NCBI GenBank assembly: GCA_964586175.1
Contig: CAZPGL010000014.1
Coordinates: 1-48,318 of the forward strand
Direction: 5' to 3'
Origin: CAZPGL01 sp964586175
Lineage (GTDB): Bacteria > Actinomycetota > Acidimicrobiia > Acidimicrobiales > MedAcidi-G1
Length of the DNA: 48,318 nt
Shown: positions 23,923 through 31,653 of the stretch, in pieces
How positions within the stretch are numbered: the stretch's first letter is position 1
Layout: every line of letters begins with the position of its first letter
Position numbers and translations under genes: made by a program
The notes under the pieces: model-generated
Told to the model about the DNA's origin: nothing
The model's database searches: none
What the model saw: only the letters and a program-made list of their open reading frames with translations

Positions 23923-25455
23923 TCAGGGGAACCGGACCGCGATCTCGTCGTCGGACCAGAACCCGGGCATGGGCCGATCGGACCCCGTCCGGGCGTAGTG
24001 GGCCAGCCGGGCGACGGCACCGTCGTCGAACATCTCGACGGCATCGAAGAAACACGCGCCGCCCACGGCCCGTAACGCACGGTCGCCCTCGCTGCCCCGA
24101 CGGGGCAGATGGGAGGTCAGCACCAACAGCCTCGGGGCGTCATCGGTGCCCGACGCCAGCACCGTGGCCCGACCCAGGGTCTTCCAGAGCGTGTCGGCCC
24201 GGCGCATCCCTGGACGGGCCGTCGTGAACGCTCCCGCCACTTCGACATACCACAGGTGCCCGACGGCCCGGTCGGTGACGAGGAACGGGAAGGTGATGCC
24301 GAGCCGCCGGAGAGCGACCGGCGCCTTCACGGTGTCGAACCCGGCCTCGTCGAGCACCTCGGCGGCGATGTCGGTCGCCTTCTTGCCGGCGGCCGTCGCC
24401 CGGTCGATGACGTGCTCAGCGGCATCGAGGAGGTTCGGGTCGGCGAACAGCCCGCCCTGATCAACCGGGGTGGCGAGGTCACCCCGACGCCACTCGGCCC
24501 TCGGCCTCTCGGCCAGACGCTCGTGCTCGCCGGCCACCCGGTCGGCGGCCAGGGCCACGTACTCGGGATCAAGGTCGTAGCCGACGCCCCGCCGTCCGGC
24601 CCGCGCTGCGGCGACGAGGGTGGTGCCCGAACCCATGAACGGGTCGAGCACCACGTCGTCCCGGTAGGTGTACAGGTCGATGAGCCTTCGGGGCAGCTCG
24701 ACGGGGAACGGCGCCGGATGCCCGACCCGGCTGGCCTGTTCGGCGTCGATGCGCCACAGGTCCAGGGTGGCCTCCATGAACTCGTCGGTGGTGACCGTGC
24801 TCTCGTGGGGCAGGCCGTCGTCCCGGCGTCGGGGTCCGGGCCGGGCCCGGTCAAAGCGCCCCTTGCTGGCGATGACGACCCGCTCGGTCATGTCGCGCAG
24901 CACCGGGTTGGCGGCCTTGCGGAACGACCCCCACGCCACCGAACCGGTCGCCCCGTCGGCCTTCTGCCAAACCACCTCACCGCGCAACAGCAGACCCAAC
25001 TCGTCCTGGAGGATGCGGATGACGTCGGCCGACAGGCTGCGGTACGGCTTGCGACCCAGGTTGGCGACGTTGACGGCGATGCGGCCGCCCGGCTCGAGCA
25101 CCCGCACACATTCGGTGAACACGTCGTGGAGCATCCCCAGGTATTCCAGGTAGGAGGCCGGCACCCCGTCGGCACCGTTCCCGCCGGCGACGGCCAACTC
25201 GTACTCCTTGCCCACGAAGTACGGCGGTGACGTCACGACGAGCGCCACCGAGTCGTCGGGGAGGTGGTGCATGTCGCGGGCATCGCCGTGGATGCAGCCG
25301 TCGCCCAGGTCGTCGACGGCGTTGACGGTGTCGTCGTCCGAGATCACCGGCGGGGTGAAACGGGCGTAGAAGCTCGACGCGTCGTGGCTCTCCCGACGGC
25401 TCACGCCGAACGCCGTGGTGGCCGTGCCCTTCCGGGCGCTGGAATCGTCGCTCAC
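23923..25455 (-). CDS. Beta-class DNA (N4-cytosine or N6-adenine) methyltransferase with C-terminal domain
   Basis: 510 residues from the GTG at 25455 (TACCCT box 7 nt upstream). Catalytic motif IV is TSPPYF (75-80) and AdoMet-binding motif I is DPFMGSGTT (271-279). Motif IV before motif I defines the beta class. The region between holds the target recognition part. A further ~150 residues follow the catalytic domain (VTDRAVGHLWYVEVAGAF, RADTLWKTLGRA) that are not part of a plain methyltransferase; they look a little like a PD-(D/E)xK fold but lack the Lys. No restriction enzyme gene is adjacent, so it may be an orphan methyltransferase. Confidence 0.88.
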   Translation of the reverse strand: MSDDSSARKGTATTAFGVSRRESHDASSFYARFTPPVISDDDTVNAVDDLGDGCIHGDARDMHHLPDDSVALVVTSPPYFVGKEYELAVAGGNGADGVPASYLEYLGMLHDVFTECVRVLEPGGRIAVNVANLGRKPYRSLSADVIRILQDELGLLLRGEVVWQKADGATGSVAWGSFRKAANPVLRDMTERVVIASKGRFDRARPGPRRRDDGLPHESTVTTDEFMEATLDLWRIDAEQASRVGHPAPFPVELPRRLIDLYTYRDDVVLDPFMGSGTTLVAAARAGRRGVGYDLDPEYVALAADRVAGEHERLAERPRAEWRRGDLATPVDQGGLFADPNLLDAAEHVIDRATAAGKKATDIAAEVLDEAGFDTVKAPVALRRLGITFPFLVTDRAVGHLWYVEVAGAFTTARPGMRRADTLWKTLGRATVLASGTDDAPRLLVLTSHLPRRGSEGDRALRAVGGACFFDAVEMFDDGAVARLAHYARTGSDRPMPGFWSDDEIAVRFP

Positions 25456-25462
25456 CCCCGCA

Positions 25463-25468
25463 AGGGTA
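25463..25468 (-). promoter_or_regulatory. -10 box of a leaderless promoter for the DNA methyltransferase gene
   Basis: TACCCT on the minus strand, 7 nt before the GTG at 25455. Confidence 0.5.
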
Positions 25469-25591
25469 CGCGCCGCCGCGCGCGGCGCCCACTGGGCCCC
25501 GGCCACCCCCGCTGTCACTGGCCGTCGACATGATGGGACCACCACTCGCTGCCGTCACGGCGCCTCGTCAACCGATCCATCGAGGCAGCCG

Positions 25592-26278
25592 ATGAACCCG
25601 ACGACCCAGTGGCCCCGGGAGCCCGACGATGCGACCAGACCGGCACGAGCGCCCAGAACCGGGCCGTCCCTGCTGGTCGGATTCGCCGGATCGACCCTGG
25701 TCTGCGAGACCTTGGACGATCTTGCCCACCTGATCGGGCGCACGGCACCCACTGCCTGGCGCGGGGTCGGCGTGATCGCCGTGGCCCGTGCCGACTCGAG
25801 GGACATCCACCTGATCCACCGGGTGGACCGCGACGGTGGGTCGGCGACGGCCATGGTGCGCCGGGGCGAGATCACCCGCCTGACCGACGCGACCGGCCCG
25901 ATCGACGACCTGTGCCGTCGCCTGCTGGGCATGGCCACACCTGGTGCCCCTCCACTCGACGCCGCCACCCGTCGGGCCTGGTGGTGCGATCGGGTCCTCG
26001 ACGACACCCTCCGTCGGCCGGTCGGCGACCCGCCGTCACCGGCCCGGGTAGCCGAACTCCGGCCGCCGCCGGTGGGCTGGCACGAGGTACACCGGCGCTG
26101 TGCCACAGGTGGGCTCGAGGTTCCCGGGCTCACCCGGGACATGGCCGCCTGGTTCGACACCGGTGCCTTCGCCCGCTGGGTGCAGCGATCCCTGCCCGAC
26201 GTCGACCAGACCCTCCCCGACCTGGTCACCCTCCTCGGCGTCGAAACCGTCCGGCCACTGACCGTCCCGGAACCATGA
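25592..26278 (+). CDS. Hypothetical protein
   Basis: 228 residues if the ATG at 25592 is used; a longer frame from 25415 runs into the divergent methyltransferase gene. I do not recognise the family. The mid part (LVGFAGSTLVCETLDDLAHLIG, AWRGVGVIAVARADSRDIHLIHRVDRDGG) suggests an alpha/beta fold; WHEVHRRCATGGLEVPGL and WVQRSLPDVDQTLPDLVTLLG follow. No signal peptide or membrane segment. It is monocistronic and converges on the next gene with a 12-nt gap. Confidence 0.6.
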   Translation: MNPTTQWPREPDDATRPARAPRTGPSLLVGFAGSTLVCETLDDLAHLIGRTAPTAWRGVGVIAVARADSRDIHLIHRVDRDGGSATAMVRRGEITRLTDATGPIDDLCRRLLGMATPGAPPLDAATRRAWWCDRVLDDTLRRPVGDPPSPARVAELRPPPVGWHEVHRRCATGGLEVPGLTRDMAAWFDTGAFARWVQRSLPDVDQTLPDLVTLLGVETVRPLTVPEP

Positions 26279-26290
26279 GCGGCCCGGATC

Positions 26291-27325
26291 TCACCGCAGT
26301 CCGTGCTCGGCGAACAACTCGGCCAGCCGCACCCGTGCCCGGTCACCGGTGGTGGCCCAGTCGTAGATCGAACCACCGACCGCTCCGGTGCCGACCAACG
26401 ACGCCACGAACCCGTCCAGGTCGTCGATGTCGGCCAGTGGCTCTCCCGGGTCGGGAATGTCGGTGCCGTCGGCCGCGCCCACCCCTCCGATACCGTGCAC
26501 GACCGCTACCGGGTCACCCAGGTTGGCCCGCAGCAGGGAGATGCTGTCGCCGCTGTACGCCTCAGGGTCGGCATGCTCGTCGGTCCGGAACGACCAGTAG
26601 CTCATCGGCATCCACACGTCGTAGAGCGGGGCCAGCCGATCCCATGGAAACGTCGGCCAGAAATCGGGGTTGATCTCGTCGGTCAGCACGGGCGGCATCA
26701 CGATGGCCCCGAGCGGCGCGTCCCCGACCTCGGCCCGGAGTCCAGCGCTGAGGGCTACCAGGCGGTCCGAGCGTTCCGTGGGCTCCAGGCCGTCGAGGTT
26801 CCATTCGATGTCCACGGCGACACCGTCGAACCGGTGCCCCAACACGGCGAAGTCGGCCATGGCCTCCAGGCGCCGGAGGTCCTCGTCGTCGGCCGACCAC
26901 TTGGGTAGGTACCAGGCCACCGCGTCGAGACCAACGGCGTGGGCGGCCAGCAGGAACTCAGCCAGCAGCCAGCGATCGCTGATCGGCCAGGCCGCCCGAT
27001 CGTCGGACCGTGCCGCCTGGACGAACACCGTGCGGACACCATGGTCGGCCATCACCGCCACATCGGCCGGCGACACCGTCGGCGTCCCGACGTACACCGG
27101 GTCGATGTCGTAGGCGTCGACCCAGGCTCCGAGACCCCGATACGGCTCCGTCGTCCATGCCGGACGTTCATCGACGACGAGGTGGGCCGACACCGAGCCG
27201 GGCGGGGTCGTCGTCACCATCGGCAGCGCCTGGCCCGACGATGCTGCGGTCACGACGGCCACACCGACCAGGCCGACGACCAGCGCCACGAGCACTGCGG
27301 TGGTGATCCAGGCCCGGATGTCCAT
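26291..27325 (-). CDS. Membrane-anchored extracellular TIM-barrel protein, glycoside-hydrolase-like
   Basis: 344 residues from the ATG at 27325. An N-terminal membrane segment (8-28) is followed by an extracytoplasmic domain. WVDAYDIDP, HGVRTVFVQAARSDD, FDGVAVDIEWN and YDVWMPMSYWSFR resemble barrel strands of GH18-like hydrolases, and VAVDIEW carries the DxE pattern of their catalytic strand. The exact family and substrate are unknown. The TACGGT box 6 nt before the ATG supports the start. Divergent from the amidohydrolase gene. Confidence 0.65.
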   Translation of the reverse strand: MDIRAWITTAVLVALVVGLVGVAVVTAASSGQALPMVTTTPPGSVSAHLVVDERPAWTTEPYRGLGAWVDAYDIDPVYVGTPTVSPADVAVMADHGVRTVFVQAARSDDRAAWPISDRWLLAEFLLAAHAVGLDAVAWYLPKWSADDEDLRRLEAMADFAVLGHRFDGVAVDIEWNLDGLEPTERSDRLVALSAGLRAEVGDAPLGAIVMPPVLTDEINPDFWPTFPWDRLAPLYDVWMPMSYWSFRTDEHADPEAYSGDSISLLRANLGDPVAVVHGIGGVGAADGTDIPDPGEPLADIDDLDGFVASLVGTGAVGGSIYDWATTGDRARVRLAELFAEHGLR

Positions 27326-27331
27326 GCGGCC

Positions 27332-27337
27332 ACCGTA
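27332..27337 (-). promoter_or_regulatory. -10 box of a leaderless promoter for the TIM-barrel protein gene
   Basis: TACGGT on the minus strand, 6 nt before the ATG at 27325. Confidence 0.45.
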
Positions 27338-27439
27338 GCCAGCACCCTGGCCGCCCACCGGGCGGCTCCCTGGGCCGCGCCTGCCATCCGAAGAGCCGCC
27401 GGAAGGCCCCAGCGACACGACCCCGACCACGGAGCGGGA

Positions 27440-27445
27440 TAGCGT
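27440..27445 (+). promoter_or_regulatory. -10 box of a leaderless promoter for the exported amidohydrolase gene
   Basis: TAGCGT, 8 nt before the GTG at 27454. Confidence 0.45.
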
Positions 27446-27453
27446 CGGCCTCC

Positions 27454-29112
27454 GTGACCGATGCCGACGCCGGAGCCCTCCCGGACCAGCCCTCCGACGA
27501 ACCCGGTCCTCCGGAGCCGAGCAGCCTGGCCCGACGACGGCTGCTCATCGCCCTCGGGTTCGGTGCCGCCAATGCCGCCCTGTTGCGACGGCTCCCAGCG
27601 CTCGGGACAGGACGCTCGACGGCAACCGGTCCGCAGTCGTCGCCCAGCACCGTGGCACCGGCGACCACGACGTCGACGGCACCAGCCACCACCACCCCCT
27701 CGGTGACCGAAGCGCCGGCGGCCGCACCCGTGTACGACCCGGAGGCCCTCGTCGACCCCGCCGGCCACGTGTTCGATCTGGTCATCACCGGGGGCCGGGT
27801 GGTCGATCCGGCCACCGGGTACGACGCCGTCGCCCAGGTCGGAATCGACGGCGACACCGTCACCTACATCGGGGACCAGCCGCTGACCGGCTCATCGTCG
27901 TTGGCCGCCGACGGCCTGGTCGTCGCCCCCGGGTTCATCGACATCCTCTCCTACCCGCCCGACGGCTACGGCGAGTGGTTCAAGGTGGCCGATGGCGTCA
28001 CCTCCAACCTCTGCCTGCACGGCATCGACGCCCCGACCACCAGCTTCCTCCAGAACGTCGCCTTCCACGACCCGCCGGTCAACTACGGCGGCGCTACCGA
28101 TCAGTCCACCCACCGGCAGCGTGAAGGCATCGGCATCGACCCGGCCACGGCCGACGAGATCGCCCTCCTCGCCGAACTGGCTGACACCGACATCCTCGAC
28201 GGCGCCCTGGGCATCCACGAGCAGCCCGAATACGTGCCGGGCGTGACGCTCGACGAGATGCTGGCCCACGGCGAGGTGGCGGCCCGCCACGGGGTGCCTC
28301 TCTGCCTCCACCTGCGCAGCGGTCGCCCCACCGACCTGGCCGCCCAGGCGGCGGCCGTCGACGAGGCGCTCACCGTGGCCCGGCGCACCGGCTGCGCCGT
28401 CCACATCGAACACCTCAACTCGACCGGGGGAACGGGCCGTATGACCGACGCCATCGCCCAGATCGACGCCGCACGGGCTGAGGGCATGGCCATCACGGCG
28501 TGCGCGTATCCGTACACCTACTGGGCCACCTACGCCGGCACCCCCCGCTTCGACGACTTCGAAGCCAAGTTCGGGATCACCCACGCCGATCTGCAGGTGG
28601 CGGGCACCGATCGGCGCGTCGACCCCGACGACTGGGACCGCATCCGGGCCGAGAACCCACTCACCGCGGCGTTCGCCATGAGCGAAGCCGACGTCGAGGG
28701 GATGCTCACCGTGCCCTGGACCCTCATCGGCTCCGACGGCCTGATCGGTGAGAGCCACAACAACCACCCGCGGGGTGCCGGATGCTTCAGCCGAGTGCTG
28801 GGCGTCTACGTGCGGGAGCGCGGCGTGCTCTCCCTGTCCGATGCCCTGGCGAAGATGACCATTCTCCCGGCGCGTCTCCTCGAACCGGCGAGCCCGGCCA
28901 TGGCCCGGCGGGGACGGCTCCAGGGCGGGGCGGCAGCCGACATCACCGTGTTCGATGCGGCCCGTATCAGCGACCGGGCCGACATCGTGGAGCCCGGACG
29001 TGAGTCGGTCGGCGTGCACCATGTCGTGGTGGGTGGCCGCGTCGTCCGGCGCGACCAGGTCAGCGACCGGTCGGTGCGTCCCGGCATTCCGCTGCTGAGC
29101 GAGGTCTCGTGA
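27454..29112 (+). CDS. Exported amidohydrolase, D-aminoacylase-like, lacking the first metal HxH motif
   Basis: 552 residues. LARRRLLIALGFGAA (25-39) looks like a twin-arginine signal, followed by a Thr/Pro-rich linker (~55-92). The amidohydrolase domain starts at FDLVITGGRVVDPATG. Where the usual HTHxD metal motif stands after APGFID, this protein has ILSYPPDGYGEW, so both His are missing, while the later His (HIEHLNSTGG) and Asp (GSDGLIG) regions remain. I recall a D-aminoacylase subfamily with FIDxLSY, so this is probably lineage-typical rather than decay. GTG start 27454 (leaderless box). It overlaps the capA-like gene by GTGA. Confidence 0.78.
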   Translation: MTDADAGALPDQPSDEPGPPEPSSLARRRLLIALGFGAANAALLRRLPALGTGRSTATGPQSSPSTVAPATTTSTAPATTTPSVTEAPAAAPVYDPEALVDPAGHVFDLVITGGRVVDPATGYDAVAQVGIDGDTVTYIGDQPLTGSSSLAADGLVVAPGFIDILSYPPDGYGEWFKVADGVTSNLCLHGIDAPTTSFLQNVAFHDPPVNYGGATDQSTHRQREGIGIDPATADEIALLAELADTDILDGALGIHEQPEYVPGVTLDEMLAHGEVAARHGVPLCLHLRSGRPTDLAAQAAAVDEALTVARRTGCAVHIEHLNSTGGTGRMTDAIAQIDAARAEGMAITACAYPYTYWATYAGTPRFDDFEAKFGITHADLQVAGTDRRVDPDDWDRIRAENPLTAAFAMSEADVEGMLTVPWTLIGSDGLIGESHNNHPRGAGCFSRVLGVYVRERGVLSLSDALAKMTILPARLLEPASPAMARRGRLQGGAAADITVFDAARISDRADIVEPGRESVGVHHVVVGGRVVRRDQVSDRSVRPGIPLLSEVS

Positions 29113-30383
29113 CCGCGCGCGACGAGCACCGGGAGCGCCGGGCCGGCTGGCGACTGACCCAGATCGTCGTCCTAGCCGCCTTCGGGCTACTGGCCTGGTC
29201 GTTCACCGGGGCCGACCCTGGATCCGGCCCCGAACCCGGTGACGGGTCGGCGGCGCAACCCACCAGTGCGACCGGGCACCAGGAGACGAGCGACCCCGAC
29301 ACCCCGGACGGCGAGGACGGGCCCGACGACGGATCCGCAGATCGGCCCCGCTCGTTCACCCTGGCCGTCGCCGGTGAGGTCCTGGTCCACGAGTACGTGG
29401 CCGACGCCGCCCGCGCCGCGTCGGGCAGCCGGTGGGACTTCGGCCCCATGTTCGCCCCGGTGGAGCCGATCCTGGCCGCCGCCGACCTGGCCCTCTGCCA
29501 CCTCGAGACCCCGCTGTCGGCCGACAACTCCGACCTGTCGTACTACCCGGGCTTCTCGGTACCCCACGAACTGTCGGAGGGCATCGCCGGCGCAGGGTTC
29601 GACGGCTGTTCGGTGGCCTCCAACCACAGCCTCGACGCCGGAGTCCCAGGGGTGTCGGCCACCCTCGGGCACCTGGCCGACGCCGGGGTCGCCCCGGCCG
29701 GTATGGCCACCGAGGGAGGGCAGGCTGCTGCGGCGATCCACGAGGCGGGCGACACCACGGTGGCCCACCTCTCCTACACCGACCTGCTCAACGGTGCCGC
29801 CCTGCCGACCGACCCGCCATGGCTGGTGGCCGCCCTCGACCCGGTCACCGTGCTGGCCGATGCCCGGGCGGCAAGGAACGCCGGTGCCGAGTTCGTGGTA
29901 GTCAGCGCCCACTGGGGTGGCGAGTACGTCACGGCCACCACCGACCGCCAGGCCGAGATCACCGCGACCCTTCTGGCCTCGGACGACGTCGACCTGGTGA
30001 TCGGCCACGGTGCCCATGTCGTACAGCCGGTGACCGTCATCGACGGCGAGTACGCGGTCGTCGGGCTGGGGAACTTCCTGTCCAACCAGCCGGGCGACGA
30101 ACGCCGACGCTGCAACGAGTGTCCAGCTTCCACCCAGGACGGGATGATCGCCTGGTTCGAGTTCACCGAAGGCGAGGATGGGCGGTTCGCGGCGACGACG
30201 GCCGGCTACTACCCGACCTGGGTCGACCGCTCCAACTACCGCATCATCCCTCTCGGCCTGGACGACCCGGCAACCGTCGAACCCTCGGTGCTGGCCGAGG
30301 CGGCACGACGGACCGCCGAGGTCGTCGAACCAGCCCTGGACCGCCTTGACACGCTCCCGCAGGTCGCGTCGACCGGGCCCTGA
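29109..30383 (+). CDS. CapA-family (poly-gamma-glutamate synthesis type) exported protein
   Basis: 424 residues; an N-terminal membrane segment at about 15-31 is followed by an acidic Pro/Asp/Gly-rich linker to ~80. The PGA_cap phosphoesterase-like domain then shows VAGEVLVHEYV, CHLETPLS, VASNHSLDAG, VSAHWGGEY and GHGAHVVQPV, all typical. CapA acts in poly-gamma-glutamate export or anchoring in Bacillus; outside that genus the role is open. Translationally coupled to the amidohydrolase gene, which suggests joint action on an extracellular D-amino-acid or peptide polymer (inference). Confidence 0.88.
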   Translation: MTARDEHRERRAGWRLTQIVVLAAFGLLAWSFTGADPGSGPEPGDGSAAQPTSATGHQETSDPDTPDGEDGPDDGSADRPRSFTLAVAGEVLVHEYVADAARAASGSRWDFGPMFAPVEPILAAADLALCHLETPLSADNSDLSYYPGFSVPHELSEGIAGAGFDGCSVASNHSLDAGVPGVSATLGHLADAGVAPAGMATEGGQAAAAIHEAGDTTVAHLSYTDLLNGAALPTDPPWLVAALDPVTVLADARAARNAGAEFVVVSAHWGGEYVTATTDRQAEITATLLASDDVDLVIGHGAHVVQPVTVIDGEYAVVGLGNFLSNQPGDERRRCNECPASTQDGMIAWFEFTEGEDGRFAATTAGYYPTWVDRSNYRIIPLGLDDPATVEPSVLAEAARRTAEVVEPALDRLDTLPQVASTGP

Positions 30384-30511
30384 AGGTCCCTCAGTTCTGC
30401 CCGGCACCTGACGTCGCGGGAGACCGCCGCGCTAGCCTGCTCAGCAGTCAACGACGACGACCCCGTGGCCCGCACTTCCGCCGGTTCCGGGCTCGACCGA
30501 GGGAGCGATCC

Positions 30512-31603
30512 ATGACCAAGTCCACCCGCGTTCACAACTTCTGTGCCGGACCATGCACCCTGCCGGTGTCGGTGCTCGAAGAGGTCCGCGACGAGCTGCT
30601 CGACTTCGGTGGCACCGGCATGTCGATCATCGAGTCCAGCCACCGGGCCCCCGCCTACGACGGTGTGCACATGCAGGCCCTGGCCGACTTCCGCTCACTG
30701 GCCGGCGTGCCCGACGACTTCACGGTGCTGTTCCTCCAGGGCGGGGCCACCCTGCAGTTCGCCCAGATCCCCATGAACCTGCTGGCCGACGGCGACACCG
30801 CCGGATACGTCACCACCGGCACGTGGGCCAAGAAGGCCATCGGCGACGCCCGGGTTGTCGCCGACATCCACGAGGCGTGGAGCGGCGCCGACGAGGGCTT
30901 CGCCCGCATGCCCGGAGCCGACGAGATCACCGTGGGCGACGATGACCGCTACATCCACATCACCACCAACGAGACCATCGGCGGCATCCGCTTCCCCGAG
31001 TACCCCACGCTTGGCGTGCCGATGGTCGCCGACATGAGTTCCGATTTCCTCAGCCGCCCCATCGACTGGGATCGCTTCGACGTCGTGTACGGCGGCGCGC
31101 AGAAGAACCTGGGCCCTGCCGGCCTGGCGGTAACCGCGGTGCGCACCGAGCTGATCGGTCGGGGCGGACGTCCCCTGCCGAACTACCTGGACTTCGCGTA
31201 CCACGCCGACGCCGACTCGATGGCCAACACGCCCTCGATGTTCAGCATCTACGTGATGGGCAAGGTGCTGTCCTGGATGATCGACGCTGGTGGCCTCGAC
31301 GAGTTCGAACGCCGGGCCGCTGAGCGTGCCGACCTGCTGTACGGCGCCATCGACGGCAGCGACGGCTGGTACCGCTCGCCGGTCGACGCGGCCAGCCGCT
31401 CCCACATGAACATTGTGTTCCGGCTGCCGTCCGAGGATCTCGAGAAGCAGTTCCTGGGGGAGGCCGAAGCGGCCGGGCTCATGAACCTCAAGGGCCACCG
31501 CAGTGTCGGCGGTATCAGGGCCAGCGTGTACAACGCCCTACCTCTCGAGAGCGTCGCCGCCCTCGTCGAGTTCATGGCCGTATTCCGGGCTGCCAACAGC
31601 TGA
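30512..31603 (+). CDS. serC: Phosphoserine aminotransferase
   Basis: 363 residues, class V aminotransferase. HNFCAGPCTLPVSVL at the N-terminus, ESSHRAPAYDGVH, the PLP Lys in YGGAQKNLGPAG (Lys198) and GGIRASVYNAL at the C-terminus are typical of SerC. It converts 3-phosphohydroxypyruvate and glutamate to phosphoserine and 2-oxoglutarate. Start ATG at 30512 with GAGGGAG 7 nt upstream. Monocistronic, with a 128-nt upstream gap, and ends in a convergent hairpin. Confidence 0.95.
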   Translation: MTKSTRVHNFCAGPCTLPVSVLEEVRDELLDFGGTGMSIIESSHRAPAYDGVHMQALADFRSLAGVPDDFTVLFLQGGATLQFAQIPMNLLADGDTAGYVTTGTWAKKAIGDARVVADIHEAWSGADEGFARMPGADEITVGDDDRYIHITTNETIGGIRFPEYPTLGVPMVADMSSDFLSRPIDWDRFDVVYGGAQKNLGPAGLAVTAVRTELIGRGGRPLPNYLDFAYHADADSMANTPSMFSIYVMGKVLSWMIDAGGLDEFERRAAERADLLYGAIDGSDGWYRSPVDAASRSHMNIVFRLPSEDLEKQFLGEAEAAGLMNLKGHRSVGGIRASVYNALPLESVAALVEFMAVFRAANS

Positions 31604-31653
31604 CGCCACTCCGAATCTGGGGTCTGTCCCCAAATCCGGAATGCGGCGGTCAG
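31600..31653. terminator. Imperfect long hairpin between serC and the swivel-domain gene
   Basis: 54-nt imperfect palindrome centred on GGGGTCTGTCCCC. CTGAC (31600-31604) pairs with GTCAG (31649-31653) and TGGGG with CCCCA around a TCTGT loop. It contains the stop codons of both convergent genes. No U-tract. The loop element CTGTCCCCA also occurs in the hairpin at 13952-14002. Confidence 0.65.
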
